DNA of 52,760 nucleotides from Planctomycetota bacterium (GTDB lineage Bacteria; Planctomycetota; Phycisphaerae; SM23-33): contig JAKJER010000043.1 in the NCBI GenBank assembly GCA_022705325.1, positions 1 through 52,760 on the forward strand, given 5' to 3'. Below are positions 8,525-17,736 of this stretch, piece after piece. The notes under the pieces were generated by a model. The model worked only from the letters and a program-made list of their open reading frames with translations. It did not search any database and had not been told where the DNA came from. Made by a program: the position numbers and the translations under genes. Within the stretch, counting starts at the first letter, position 1, and each line of letters opens with the position of its first letter.

Positions 8525-11500
8525 ATGAAACGCACGTTGATCCTGCTGGCCACGCTTGCCCTGTTGTGCCCGTCCCTGTCCGCTGCCGACGCGCCGCCCA
8601 GGCTCAAGGTCCTGGTGCTGACCGGCGGGCACGCCTACGACACCAAGACGTTCCCCAAGCTCTTCGACTTTGCCGACCTGGAGGTCACGTACGTGAACCT
8701 GAAGGCCGACGCGACCGTCTTCGACGACGTGTCGAACTTCGCACACGACGTGATCGTGCTGTACAACATGACGCAGAAGATCACGCCCAAGCAGCAGGCC
8801 AACTTCCTGGCCCTGCTGGACAAGGGCGTGGGCGTCATCCCGTTCCATCACAACTTCGCCGCCTTCCAGGCCTGGCCCGAGTACCAGAAGATCGCGGGCG
8901 TCAAGTACGTCACGACCAAGGGCGGCAGCGGCTACAAGCACGACGTGCAGATGAAGGTGCACGTGGAGGACGCCAAGCATCCGATCCTGGCTGGGATCCA
9001 GGACTTCACGCTGCACGACGAGACCTACATCCGCCAGGTCTTCGAGGCGGACAATCACGTGCTGATGACCTGCGACGACCCCACCAGCGACAAGCCGGTG
9101 GTGTGGACCCGCCAGTACCGCAAGAGCCGGGTCTGCTCGATCCAATTGGGCCACGGCCCGCAGGCGTACACCGACGCCAGCTTCCGCCGGCTGATGCATC
9201 AGGCGATCTACTGGACGGCGGACAAGGCGCTGCCGGGCGCCAAAGTCCAGGGAGGGCCCCCCGTGGGTTTTTACGGGGCGGCCGCTAGCGCGGCGGCGCT
9301 GGCGGCAGGGGAGGCGGGCTTCCGGGACCTGCTCAAGGCGGTGGCGCAGTACCGCTTCGGCCAGTCGCGCCAGCCCCTGAAGGACGCCGAGACCGCCATT
9401 CAGGCTTCGGCGGGCAAGGGCGAGCGGGCGGAGGTGCGCAAAGCGCTGGCCGAGCTGGCGGGTTCCGCGTCGGCGACGGTCGAGTCGCGGCAATGGGCGA
9501 TGCAGCAGCTTGGCGTGGTGGGGACGGCCGACGAGGTGGGCGTGCTGGCAGCGGGCCTGGGTCAGGCGGAATTTCACTTCTATGCCCGCCAGGCGCTGGA
9601 GGCCTGCCCCGCCCCGCAGGCGGGGGCGGCCCTGCGGGCGGCGATGGACAGGCTCAAGGGCAGGGAGCTGGCGGAGGTGATCAGTTCGTTGGCTGCCCGG
9701 GGCGACGGCGAATCGCTCGACAAGATCCTCTCGTTGATCGCTTCGGCCGACGCGGCGGTGGCGCAGGCGGCGACGGCGGCGGCGGGCAAGCTGTGCCAGG
9801 CGCGGCCCGAGGCGCTGTTGGCGGCGGTGAAGAAGGCGGAACTGGCTGGCCAGGCGAGCGACTCGCTGCTGCGGGTGGCCGACCGGCTGGCGGCCGGGGG
9901 CCAGGCGGAGCAGGCGGCGGCGATTTACCAGGCGCTGCTGGCGGCAGAGGCGAGGCAGGTGCAGTCGGCGGCCCTGACGGGCCTGGTGCGAACGGCGGGC
10001 CAGAGCGGGCGGCAGGCGCTGGCGTCGTGGCTGGCCAGCGACTCGCCGGACAAGCGGCGCTCGGCCGTCGAGGTTCTCGGGCAGTTGTCGGCTGGCCAGG
10101 CCTCGGCGGTGATCGGCGAGCAGTTGCCGAAGGCCACGTCGGCTGCGGCGCTGGCGATGCTGGAAATCCTGGCGCGGCGGGGAGAGATTCGGGCGGCCGG
10201 CGCGGTGGCGCAGGCGGCATCGAGCGAGGACGCGGCGGTTCGCCTGGCGGCGCTGAAGGCGCTGGGCAGGGCGGGGGACGAGTCGGCGGTCGGGGTGCTG
10301 CTGAAAGCGATCCAAGCGGCTGACGCCGAGCAGGCGCAGGCGGCCCGCTCGAGCCTGGTGGACCTGGCGGGGGCGAAGGTGACGGAAGCGATCGTCGGGG
10401 CGATGAAGTCCGCCCAGCCGGCGGTCCGCGTGGAGCTGATCCGGGTGCTGGTGGCCCGCAACGCGGGCGAGGCGGCGTCGGCCATTCTGGCCGAGACGAA
10501 GCATCCGGACGCGGCGGTGCGGGCGGAGGCGCTGGCGGCGCTGGGCAAGCTGAGCGATCCTCAGGCCCTGCCGGCCCTGGTGGGCCTGCTGGTGGAGGCC
10601 AGGGAAGACGCCGTGCGCCAGTCGGCGGCCAAGGCCGTCGAGGCGGTGGCGCTGCGGATCGCCGACAGCGATCAGCGGACCGCGCCGCTGCTGGCGGGCC
10701 TGGCCAAGGCCGACGCGGCCGGCAAGGCGGCGCTGCTGCGGTCGCTGGCTCGCCTGGGCGGCGACAAAGCGCTGGCGGCGGTGCGGGCGGCGCTGAAGGA
10801 CGCCGACGCCGGCGTCCAGGACGCGGCGGTGCGGGCGTTGGCGGACTGGGCGGACGCCGCCGCCGCGAACGACCTGCTGGCGATAGCCCGCGAGCACGAG
10901 AAGGAGGTCTACCGCGTGCTGGCCTTGCGGGCGCTGCTGCGGGTGATCGCCCTGCCGACAGATCGTTCGGCCGAGCAGACGGTCAAGCTGTACGAAGAGG
11001 CCTGGGCCGCGGGGCGCCGAGCCGAGGACAAGAAGCTCGTGCTGGCGCAGATGGCGACCTTTCCGCACCCCAGGACGCTCGAGCTGGCGGTGGCGTGCGC
11101 GGGCGAGAAGGCCCTGACGCAGGAGGCGGCGACGGCGGCTTTCCGCCTGGCGGAGGCCCTGTTCCCCGTGGACGCCAACGCCGTCAAGGTCTCGATGGAC
11201 AAGCTGGCCGGCGCGACCGAGGGCGAGATCGCGAAGAAGGCCCGCCAGTTTGTCGAGGACGCCACCAAGGGAGTGGCCGTGGCGGCCAACCTGGCCCCGC
11301 TGGGCAAGGCCACCAGCCCCGACAACATCGAGAAGGACGGGGCCTCTCACGGCGACCAGGCGGCTATCGACGGCCAGGCGGCGACGTACTGGGACGAAGA
11401 GGACGGCAAGAAGCTCTACCGCCTGGTCGTGACGTTCGCCGACGGGCAGACGGTGTCGGCGATTTCGATCCTGGGTTTTCAGCAGCACAGCTATGCTCCC

Positions 11501-11764
11501 AAGGAATTCGAGGTTCTGGCTGACGGCAAGATCATCAAGACGGTCCGCGATGCTCGCTATGCGGACAACGTGCTGGTGGTCTCTCTGCCGCCGACGGCGT
11601 GCAAGAGCCTGGAGTTGAAGATCACCGACTATTACGGGCAGTCGCCGGCCATCCGCGAGCTGGGCATCTACGGACGGCAGGAGACGCGGGTGCCGCAATT
11701 CCAGCTCAAGAAGATGCGACAGGCCCGCCTGGAGGACGGCAGGCAGATCGCTATTCCCCAGTGA
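8525..11764 (+). CDS. Secreted ThuA-domain protein with long HEAT-repeat region and discoidin-like C-terminus
   Basis: A 1079-residue protein starting at ATG 8525, where a signal peptide (MKRTLILLATLALLCPSLSA) begins and a GAAAGGA ribosome site precedes. Residues ~28-240 are a ThuA (trehalose utilisation, class I amidotransferase-like) domain: VLTGGHAYD, VGVIPFHHN, VVWTRQYRKSRV, QLGHGPQAY. Residues ~280-890 are tandem alanine-rich alpha-helical HEAT/PBS-type repeats (DAAVRLAALKALGRAGDES and similar units). Residues ~925-1060 resemble an F5/8 type C (discoidin) or NPCBM-like carbohydrate-binding module. This architecture is familiar from Planctomycetes and Verrucomicrobia, with a presumed role in sugar metabolism at the cell surface. 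No reaction can be assigned from the sequence. Confidence 0.82.
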   Translation: MKRTLILLATLALLCPSLSAADAPPRLKVLVLTGGHAYDTKTFPKLFDFADLEVTYVNLKADATVFDDVSNFAHDVIVLYNMTQKITPKQQANFLALLDKGVGVIPFHHNFAAFQAWPEYQKIAGVKYVTTKGGSGYKHDVQMKVHVEDAKHPILAGIQDFTLHDETYIRQVFEADNHVLMTCDDPTSDKPVVWTRQYRKSRVCSIQLGHGPQAYTDASFRRLMHQAIYWTADKALPGAKVQGGPPVGFYGAAASAAALAAGEAGFRDLLKAVAQYRFGQSRQPLKDAETAIQASAGKGERAEVRKALAELAGSASATVESRQWAMQQLGVVGTADEVGVLAAGLGQAEFHFYARQALEACPAPQAGAALRAAMDRLKGRELAEVISSLAARGDGESLDKILSLIASADAAVAQAATAAAGKLCQARPEALLAAVKKAELAGQASDSLLRVADRLAAGGQAEQAAAIYQALLAAEARQVQSAALTGLVRTAGQSGRQALASWLASDSPDKRRSAVEVLGQLSAGQASAVIGEQLPKATSAAALAMLEILARRGEIRAAGAVAQAASSEDAAVRLAALKALGRAGDESAVGVLLKAIQAADAEQAQAARSSLVDLAGAKVTEAIVGAMKSAQPAVRVELIRVLVARNAGEAASAILAETKHPDAAVRAEALAALGKLSDPQALPALVGLLVEAREDAVRQSAAKAVEAVALRIADSDQRTAPLLAGLAKADAAGKAALLRSLARLGGDKALAAVRAALKDADAGVQDAAVRALADWADAAAANDLLAIAREHEKEVYRVLALRALLRVIALPTDRSAEQTVKLYEEAWAAGRRAEDKKLVLAQMATFPHPRTLELAVACAGEKALTQEAATAAFRLAEALFPVDANAVKVSMDKLAGATEGEIAKKARQFVEDATKGVAVAANLAPLGKATSPDNIEKDGASHGDQAAIDGQAATYWDEEDGKKLYRLVVTFADGQTVSAISILGFQQHSYAPKEFEVLADGKIIKTVRDARYADNVLVVSLPPTACKSLELKITDYYGQSPAIRELGIYGRQETRVPQFQLKKMRQARLEDGRQIAIPQ

Positions 11765-11989
11765 CGGGCGCCGCCGCAGACGTCTTGGAGGAAGCCCGCG
11801 CCCGCACGGGGGGAGCGAACGGGAACGGCGGTTCCCACGTCCGCCGGGCGAACCGTCAAGGGGACTGTTCTGTCGTCCACGTCATCGGAAGAAGTTCGGC
11901 CGGGGCGAGGGCCCGCGCCGAAACTGAACGACAGGGCGCAAAGAAGCCGAGAAAAGTCGGGCCTGGAGGGCAATAATTACCGCGGAAGC

Positions 11990-13453
11990 ATGACGCAGGC
12001 CCCCCATATCTCGACTGCCGGCGTCGACGACTGGGTCGAGTTGTCGCCCGGCGAGCCTCAGGCGGCGCCCCGGCCGCTGCGAGGCGAGGGCACCTTCGCG
12101 CTCAGCGAGCCGATGCAGCTCGGTTATCTCGCCTGGCTTTGCCACTGCCGGTGGATCGTGACGGGCATCCTGGCGGCCTACGGTCTGGCCGGGCGCGTCG
12201 AGGGCGTGCTGGGCCGGCTGGGCCTGGTCGAGCCGGCCGACTGGGCCCTGGCCTGCGCGGGCATTCTGGCCGTGCTTAACGTGGGCTTCCTGGCCCACGC
12301 CCGCCGGCTTCGCCGGCGCGAGGACTACAACCAGATCGTGCCCGCCCTGTGGTTGCAGATCATCTGCGACATGCTGGTGCTGACGGGCGTCGTGCACTTC
12401 GCCGGGCCGCTGACCACGTACATTCCCTTCGCCTACCTGTTTCACGTCGTCCTGGCGTGCATCTTCTTCGCCATGCCGTCGAGCCTGCTGGTGACGCTGC
12501 TGGCGTGCCTGCTGTACGCGTCGCTGCTGGCGGCCGAGGACCAGGGCCTGCTCGAACCGCGCAGCCTCTACCAGGCGGACCTGGGCCTGCACATCCGCCG
12601 GCGCCCGGCCGTGCTGCTGGGCAACGCCCTGTCGGCCATCAGCGTCTGGCTGGTCGTGTGGTACATGGCCATGCACCTTTCCGACAAGGTCCGCCGGCGC
12701 GACGCGGAGCTGGCCGGAACGAACCGCTGCCTGTTGCAGGCCCAGCGGGAGAAGACCCGTCACATGCTGCGGACCGCGCACGAGCTGAAGAGCCCGCTGG
12801 CGACCATTCACGCCAACGTCCAGCTCCTGCTCAAGGGCTACGGGGGCCCGCTCACGCCCCACGGGCGCGACGTGGTGCAGCGCATCGCCCGGCGCTGCCG
12901 CTCGCTCAGCCTGGAGGTCCAGGAGATGCTGCAACTGGCCAACCTCCGCAACGACTCGCAGCGCCCGGACGTGGCCCGCCTGGACCTGGCCGACGTGCTG
13001 GGCGCGTGCGTGCGACAGGTGCGCGAGGCGGGCTCCGAGCGGTCGGTGCGGGTGGACGAGGACCTGGCCCAGGCGTGGATCGTCGCGCCCGAGGACCACG
13101 TGAAGATGCTGCTGATGAACCTGCTGTCCAACGCGGTCGTCTACTCTCATCCGGGCGGGACGGTGCGGGTGTGGTGCGGAACCGATGGGGGGCGGGCTCG
13201 GGCGAGGATCGAGGACGACGGCATCGGCATCAGCCGCGAGCACCTGGAACGCGTGTTCGAGGAGTACTACCGCACGCCCCAGGCGGTGGAGCACAACAAG
13301 CAATCGTCCGGGTTGGGGCTGGCGATCGTGCGCGAGGTGGCCCATGCCTGGGGCATCCGCGTCCGCCTGTCCAGCCGCCCGGGCGAGGGCACGCGAGTGG
13401 AACTGCTGTTCCCGCCCCCCGACGGGGCAGCCCAAGCACAAGGAGACGCATGA
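11990..13453 (+). CDS. Membrane sensor histidine kinase
   Basis: A 487-residue protein. After ~45 soluble residues there are about five or six membrane segments (~45-235) with short loops and no large periplasmic sensor. A HisKA dimerisation helix follows, with phospho-acceptor H264 in AHELKSP. The HATPase_c domain shows the N box (N381 in NLLSNAVVYSHPGG), the G1 box EDDGIGIS near 406-413 and the G2 box SSGLGLAI near 440. The start at ATG 11990 has only a weak, distant GGAGG upstream, so an internal start is possible. The stop codon TGA overlaps the ATG of the receiver gene that follows, a classic two-component arrangement. The signal sensed is unknown. Confidence 0.9.
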   Translation: MTQAPHISTAGVDDWVELSPGEPQAAPRPLRGEGTFALSEPMQLGYLAWLCHCRWIVTGILAAYGLAGRVEGVLGRLGLVEPADWALACAGILAVLNVGFLAHARRLRRREDYNQIVPALWLQIICDMLVLTGVVHFAGPLTTYIPFAYLFHVVLACIFFAMPSSLLVTLLACLLYASLLAAEDQGLLEPRSLYQADLGLHIRRRPAVLLGNALSAISVWLVVWYMAMHLSDKVRRRDAELAGTNRCLLQAQREKTRHMLRTAHELKSPLATIHANVQLLLKGYGGPLTPHGRDVVQRIARRCRSLSLEVQEMLQLANLRNDSQRPDVARLDLADVLGACVRQVREAGSERSVRVDEDLAQAWIVAPEDHVKMLLMNLLSNAVVYSHPGGTVRVWCGTDGGRARARIEDDGIGISREHLERVFEEYYRTPQAVEHNKQSSGLGLAIVREVAHAWGIRVRLSSRPGEGTRVELLFPPPDGAAQAQGDA

Positions 13454-13884
13454 TGGCCTACCTGATGATCGTGGACGACGACGCGGACTTCGCCGAAGCC
13501 GCCGCGGAGGTGCTCGCCCACGCGGGGCACGAGGTGGAGGTCCGCACCGACATCGACCAGGCCCTGGCCAGCATGGAGAAGCGCCGCCCCGACCTGGTCG
13601 TCCTGGACGTGATGTTCCCCCATGACGACGCCGCGGGCTTCGGGCTGGCCAGGCGGATGCGCAGCGAGGACTCCCCCTTCCGCGACGTGCGGATCCTGAT
13701 GCTGACCGCCATCAACCAGCGATTCCCGCTGGGTTTCAGCGTCAACGACATCCAGAGCTACTGGCTGCCGGTCTCGGACTTCCTGGAAAAGCCGGTGGAC
13801 CTGGACGCGCTGGTGGAGCGCGTGAACACCCTGCTGGGCGGCGGCGGACAGCGGGCCCAGGACCCGAGGGAGCAGCGCGCGTAA
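13453..13884 (+). CDS. Stand-alone response regulator receiver protein
   Basis: A 143-residue protein made only of a CheY-like receiver: acidic pocket DDD at 8-10, phospho-acceptor D52 in VVLDVMF, T85 in MLTAIN and K113 in LEKPVD. It has no DNA-binding or enzymatic output domain, so it must act by protein contact or as a phosphorelay intermediate. Two adjacent ATGs overlap the kinase stop (13450 and 13453). The second is preferred because AGGAG lies 7 nt before it. It is translationally coupled to the upstream histidine kinase, its probable partner. The insert between D52 and the following helix (PHDDAAGFGLARRMRSEDSPFRD) is slightly long for the family. Confidence 0.9.
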   Translation: MAYLMIVDDDADFAEAAAEVLAHAGHEVEVRTDIDQALASMEKRRPDLVVLDVMFPHDDAAGFGLARRMRSEDSPFRDVRILMLTAINQRFPLGFSVNDIQSYWLPVSDFLEKPVDLDALVERVNTLLGGGGQRAQDPREQRA

Positions 13885-13909
13885 GACCGCGCCGGACCCT
13901 CGGTTCTGC

Positions 13910-13971
13910 GCCTGCCTGCTCACCGGCAGGCACGCCCTGCGCATACGCGGCCCCGGCGCCCGCGCCGGGCC
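13910..13971. other. GC-rich stem-loops after the two-component operon
   Basis: GCCTGCC (13910-13916) pairs with GGCAGGC (13925-13931). A second strong hairpin of the form GGCCCCGGCGC...GCGCCGGGCC follows at 13949-13971. Neither has a downstream T tract, so they are at best non-canonical terminators. Confidence 0.35.
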
Positions 13972-14148
13972 CTCCGGCGAGCAGCCCGCCTCAGAGGGCT
14001 CGGCAGGGGTAGGGGCACGGAGCGGCCGCCTGCCGGACCTTGTTCTTTCCAAAACTCCTGTGCGCTTGCGTGAACGTGTCGTTCTTCCTATTGTCGGTTT
14101 CCGTGGCCCCTGTGTCCTCTATGGCGAGTTATTCCGGGAGAAGTCATC

Positions 14149-16008
14149 ATGCAACAGGATCGTCGAGAGTTTCTGAAGTCCGCGGCTGCATTGGCCGTCG
14201 CCTCGCTGACCGCCCGCGGCGGCGCTGCCGACAAGGTCGCCGACCGTCCCAACATCCTCTGGATCACCAGCGAAGACAACAGCCCCTTCCTGGGTTGCTA
14301 CGGGGACAAGCTGGCCCGCACGCCCAACATGGACGCGATGGCCAAGCAAGGCATCGTCTTCGAGCACGCCTACGCCAGCGCCCCCATCTGCGCCCCCAAC
14401 CGCTCGACGCTCATCACCGGCTGTTACGCCTGCTCGCTGGGCACCCAGCCCATGCGGTCGGGCAACGCCATCCCCGACACCGTCCGCGCCTACAGCGAGT
14501 ACCTCCGCGAGGCGGGCTACTACTGCACCAACAACTCCAAGACCGACTACAACACCAGAATCCCCAAGTCCGCCTGGGACGAATGCAGCAACAAGGCCCA
14601 CTACAAGAACCGCAAGGCGGGCCAGCCGTTCTTCGCCATCTTCAACCTGACGGTCTCTCACGAGTCCTCGACCCACCGCACGCCGGACTCGACGGTGACC
14701 GATCCGGACAAGATCGTCCTGCCCCCGCACCACGTCGACACGCCCGTCATGCGCCGCCAGTGGGCCCTGTACTACGACGCCGTCGAGAAACTGGACACCC
14801 AGGTGGGCCAGCGCCTGCGCGAGCTGGAAGAGGCCGGCCTGGCCGACGACACGATCGTCTTCTACTACAGCGATCACGGCGGGGTCATGCCCTGGTCCAA
14901 GCGCTTCCTGCACGAGCGAGGCACTCACATCCCGCTGATCGTCCGCTTCCCGAAGAAGTACCAGCACCTGGCCCCGTCGGCTCCCGGCACGCGGAGCGAC
15001 CGCCTGGTCAGCTTCGTGGACCTCTCGCCCACGCTGCTGAGCCTGGCGGGCGTGAGCGTCCCGGCCAACATGCAGGGCGAGGCGTTCATGGGCCCGCAGG
15101 CCAAGGCGCCCCGCCAGTACGTCTACCTCTTCCGCGACCGCGCCGACGAACGCCCCGACGCCTTCCGGGCCGTCCGGGACCAGCGCTACCGCTACATCCG
15201 CAACTACTACCCCCACCTGCCCTACGGGCAGCACCTCAATTACCTGTGGAAGAATCCGGCCATGCCGGACTGGGAAGCCCAGTTCCGCGCGGGCAAGTGC
15301 AACGCGGCCCAGAGCGCGTTCTTCCTCCCACGGGCCCAGGAAGAGCTGTATGACCTGCAAGCGGACCCGTACGAGGTGAAGAACCTCGCCGCCGATCCCG
15401 CCTGCCAGGACACGCTCCAGCGCATGCGAAAGGCCCTGCGCGACTGGCAGCTCGACATCCGCGACACCTGCCTGTTGAGCGAGGCGGAGATGATGCGAAG
15501 GGCGGAAGGCTCGACCATCTTCGAGATGATGCGGTCCAAGAACGCGCCCAACCTCGAACGGCTGATGGAGGCATCCGATCTCGCCGGCCAGCGCAAGGCC
15601 GACAACCTGCCCAAGCTGGTCGCCCTGCTCAAGGACGCCGACAGCGGCGTGCGGTACTGGGGAGCGGTGGGCCTGTGGGCGCTGGGCGAAAAGGCCGCCC
15701 CGGCTGCCGGCGAACTTCGCGCCGCCCTGAAGGACGACAACCCCAGCGTCCGGGTCGCCGCGGCCACCGCGCTGCTGTGCGGGCTCAAACAGCCCCAGGG
15801 CGCCCTCGACACCCTCAAGGCCTCCCTGAGCGACCCGAACGAGATGGTCCGCCTGGCCGCCATCAACGCCCTGGACAACGCCGACGACGCCCTCATCCAG
15901 CCGGTCATGGAGGCGGTGGCCCAGCTCAAGCAGGGCTACCCCGCCCGGGTTGCGGAGTTCATGCTCGGCAAGACCGAACAGAAGAGACCCAGGACGAAGA
16001 AGAAATAG
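14149..16008 (+). CDS. Tat-exported Cys-type sulfatase with C-terminal HEAT-like repeats
   Basis: A 619-residue sulfatase family protein. The N-terminus DRREFLKSAA is a Tat signal, which suggests folding and metal loading before export. The active-site signature C81-A-P-N-R85, followed by STLITG, is the C-x-P-x-R motif whose Cys is converted to formylglycine. The Ca-binding acidic pair is in TSEDNS (41-45), and YSDHGGVMPWSK carries the second metal site. Residues ~480-600 form several HEAT-like repeats (DADSGVRYWGAVGLWALGEKA), an addition often seen in Planctomycetes. It would remove sulfate esters from polysaccharides outside the cytoplasm. No formylglycine-generating enzyme lies nearby. The start at ATG 14149 has GGGAGAAG upstream. 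Confidence 0.92.
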   Translation: MQQDRREFLKSAAALAVASLTARGGAADKVADRPNILWITSEDNSPFLGCYGDKLARTPNMDAMAKQGIVFEHAYASAPICAPNRSTLITGCYACSLGTQPMRSGNAIPDTVRAYSEYLREAGYYCTNNSKTDYNTRIPKSAWDECSNKAHYKNRKAGQPFFAIFNLTVSHESSTHRTPDSTVTDPDKIVLPPHHVDTPVMRRQWALYYDAVEKLDTQVGQRLRELEEAGLADDTIVFYYSDHGGVMPWSKRFLHERGTHIPLIVRFPKKYQHLAPSAPGTRSDRLVSFVDLSPTLLSLAGVSVPANMQGEAFMGPQAKAPRQYVYLFRDRADERPDAFRAVRDQRYRYIRNYYPHLPYGQHLNYLWKNPAMPDWEAQFRAGKCNAAQSAFFLPRAQEELYDLQADPYEVKNLAADPACQDTLQRMRKALRDWQLDIRDTCLLSEAEMMRRAEGSTIFEMMRSKNAPNLERLMEASDLAGQRKADNLPKLVALLKDADSGVRYWGAVGLWALGEKAAPAAGELRAALKDDNPSVRVAAATALLCGLKQPQGALDTLKASLSDPNEMVRLAAINALDNADDALIQPVMEAVAQLKQGYPARVAEFMLGKTEQKRPRTKKK

Positions 16009-16020
16009 CGCCTGGCGTTG

Positions 16021-16051
16021 GCGCCCTGCGTTGCGGCGTTTTCCAGGGCGC
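16021..16051. other. 8-bp inverted repeat after the sulfatase gene
   Basis: GCGCCCTG (16021-16028) pairs perfectly with CAGGGCGC (16044-16051) around a 15-nt loop, 12 bp after the sulfatase stop. There is no T tract, so it is a possible 3' processing or non-canonical termination signal. The rest of the 16009-16242 gap shows nothing I can assign. Confidence 0.35.
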
Positions 16052-16242
16052 AGCGGCAGAGTCCTGGCCTTAGACGAGGAGCTTGTCCCCTGGCGGGAGC
16101 GCGGGCTGTTGCGCGACGGGTTCGGAGGGCGGGGCCCGCTCCCGCGGGCATACGAGAGCCCAAGTTGCCCGATCGTATATCCGATAGAACAAAAGGGTAC
16201 GGCCGCGCAGGGGGGGCAGGCGCCAGCCTCCTATTTGAGCGT

Positions 16243-17736
16243 ATGCGACTACGAAACCGAGCCGCGATCCTGATGTTCAGCAACGCGATGACGCAGGCCA
16301 CCACCTTGGTGGTAGGCATCATCCTTGTGCGCCTCATCTCGCGCGCCGAGTACGGGACGTTCCGCCAGGCCACCGCGTTCTACGTGTTCCTGGCGGCGTT
16401 GCTGGCTGCCGAACTGGAGACGTACCTCCTCTACCTGATCCCCAGGAACCCCGCCGCCGTGCGGCGCCCGCTGCTGGCCCAGTCGCTCTTGGCTGAAACG
16501 CTCGTGGCCGGGGCGATGTGCCTGATGCTCTCGCTCGGGGCCCACCTGGCGGCGCAGCGCTTCAACAACCCGGACCTGGTCCCGCTGCTGCACATCCTGG
16601 CGCTGCTTCCCTTCTTCGACCGCGTGCTGGCCATGCTGCAGGTGTACATGATCGCGATGGACGCGGCCCAGTGGTCGGCCCTGTACAGCCTGCTGGGCGC
16701 GGTGGGCAAGGCGGCGGTGACGGTGGGCGTGGTGGCGACGGGGGGCAGCCTGGCGGCTGTGTTGACCGGGCACGTGATCCTCGTGGCGGCGGTAGCGGTC
16801 TCGGCCCTGGTGCATGCCTTCGCCCTCTCGGGCGGGGGGCGCTTCCACCTGGATCGCGGCCTGATCGCGGAGGCGTTCCGGTACACGTATCCGCTGTACC
16901 TGACCGGAATGGCCTACACGATTGTCTTACAGTTTGACAAGCTGATCGCCTCCGCGTTCAGCGACCCGGGCACCTTCGCCTTGTATGCGGTGGGGGCGTT
17001 GAGCCTTCCCGTCGTGCCGGTGGTGGTCAACAGCATGACCTCGGCCACGTTGCCGCCGATGGTCAAGATGGTCAGCGAGGGGCAGGACGCGGAGGCCCTG
17101 GCCTTGTGGCAGGAAGGGATGCGCAAGTGCAGCCTGGTCGTCTTTCCCTGCTTCGCCTTCTTCCTGGTGGCCGGGCGCGACTTCATCATCCTGCTGTACG
17201 GCCAGGCCTATGAGCAGAGCGCGTGGGTCTTCCGCGTATACCTGGCCCTGCTGCCGCTCCAGGTGGCCGCCTTCGGTTCGATCTTCCGGGCCAAGGGGCG
17301 CACCCGCGAGATCGCCGTCGCCACCGGCATAGGGGCCGTCGTCAGCACGGTTGTCGGGATCCTCCTGACCTGGGCCGGCGGCGGCACGTGGATTGGCTTC
17401 GTGGGCCCCGCCGTCGGCGTCTGGACAGGCTACGCCCTGTTTGTCTGCATCCTGACCGTCCGCATGGCCCGCCTGGTGAACGTGTCCTTGTCGGCCGTAT
17501 TGGCTTGGCGGGAACTGGCGGCGAGCCTGGCGCTGTCGCTGGCCGTGGCAGCCCCGCTGGGGGTGCTGACGCTGGCGCCCATGCCCATCCCGATCCGGCT
17601 GGTCGCGTCGGCCTGCCTGTACCCGCTGCTGCTGGCCTTGGCGGCCTGGCGCTTCAACGCGCTGCGGGACGACGAGAAACGGTTGATCCGCTCGGCCCTG
17701 CGACTGTGCCTCTTCTGGAGAAGAACAGATGGATGA
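16243..17736 (+). CDS. Polysaccharide (O-antigen-type) flippase, Wzx/MATE-like
   Basis: A 497-residue multi-spanning membrane protein of the polysaccharide-transporter family, which flips undecaprenyl-linked repeat units across the inner membrane. About 12-14 hydrophobic segments are visible. The N-terminal pattern FSNAMTQATTLVVGIILVRL followed by YGTFRQATAFY is typical of the family. The start at ATG 16243 (MRLRNRAA) is chosen because the upstream open frame codes for a hydrophilic Arg-rich stretch unlike the family. Its stop overlaps the pyruvyl transferase start by 8 bp, so these genes form a rightward operon. Together with Wza- and Wzz-like proteins in the facing operon it points to a Wzx/Wzy-type pathway. 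Confidence 0.88.
   Translation: MRLRNRAAILMFSNAMTQATTLVVGIILVRLISRAEYGTFRQATAFYVFLAALLAAELETYLLYLIPRNPAAVRRPLLAQSLLAETLVAGAMCLMLSLGAHLAAQRFNNPDLVPLLHILALLPFFDRVLAMLQVYMIAMDAAQWSALYSLLGAVGKAAVTVGVVATGGSLAAVLTGHVILVAAVAVSALVHAFALSGGGRFHLDRGLIAEAFRYTYPLYLTGMAYTIVLQFDKLIASAFSDPGTFALYAVGALSLPVVPVVVNSMTSATLPPMVKMVSEGQDAEALALWQEGMRKCSLVVFPCFAFFLVAGRDFIILLYGQAYEQSAWVFRVYLALLPLQVAAFGSIFRAKGRTREIAVATGIGAVVSTVVGILLTWAGGGTWIGFVGPAVGVWTGYALFVCILTVRMARLVNVSLSAVLAWRELAASLALSLAVAAPLGVLTLAPMPIPIRLVASACLYPLLLALAAWRFNALRDDEKRLIRSALRLCLFWRRTDG

Noticed and set aside
8453..11698. Very long open frame antisense to the ThuA/HEAT gene (and similar long antisense frames at 4181-6586, 5323-7617 and 11882-13441)
   Set aside because: These are shadows caused by high GC at third codon positions. 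They are rich in Arg, Gln, Pro and His, have no family motifs and no ribosome sites, and lie over well-supported genes.
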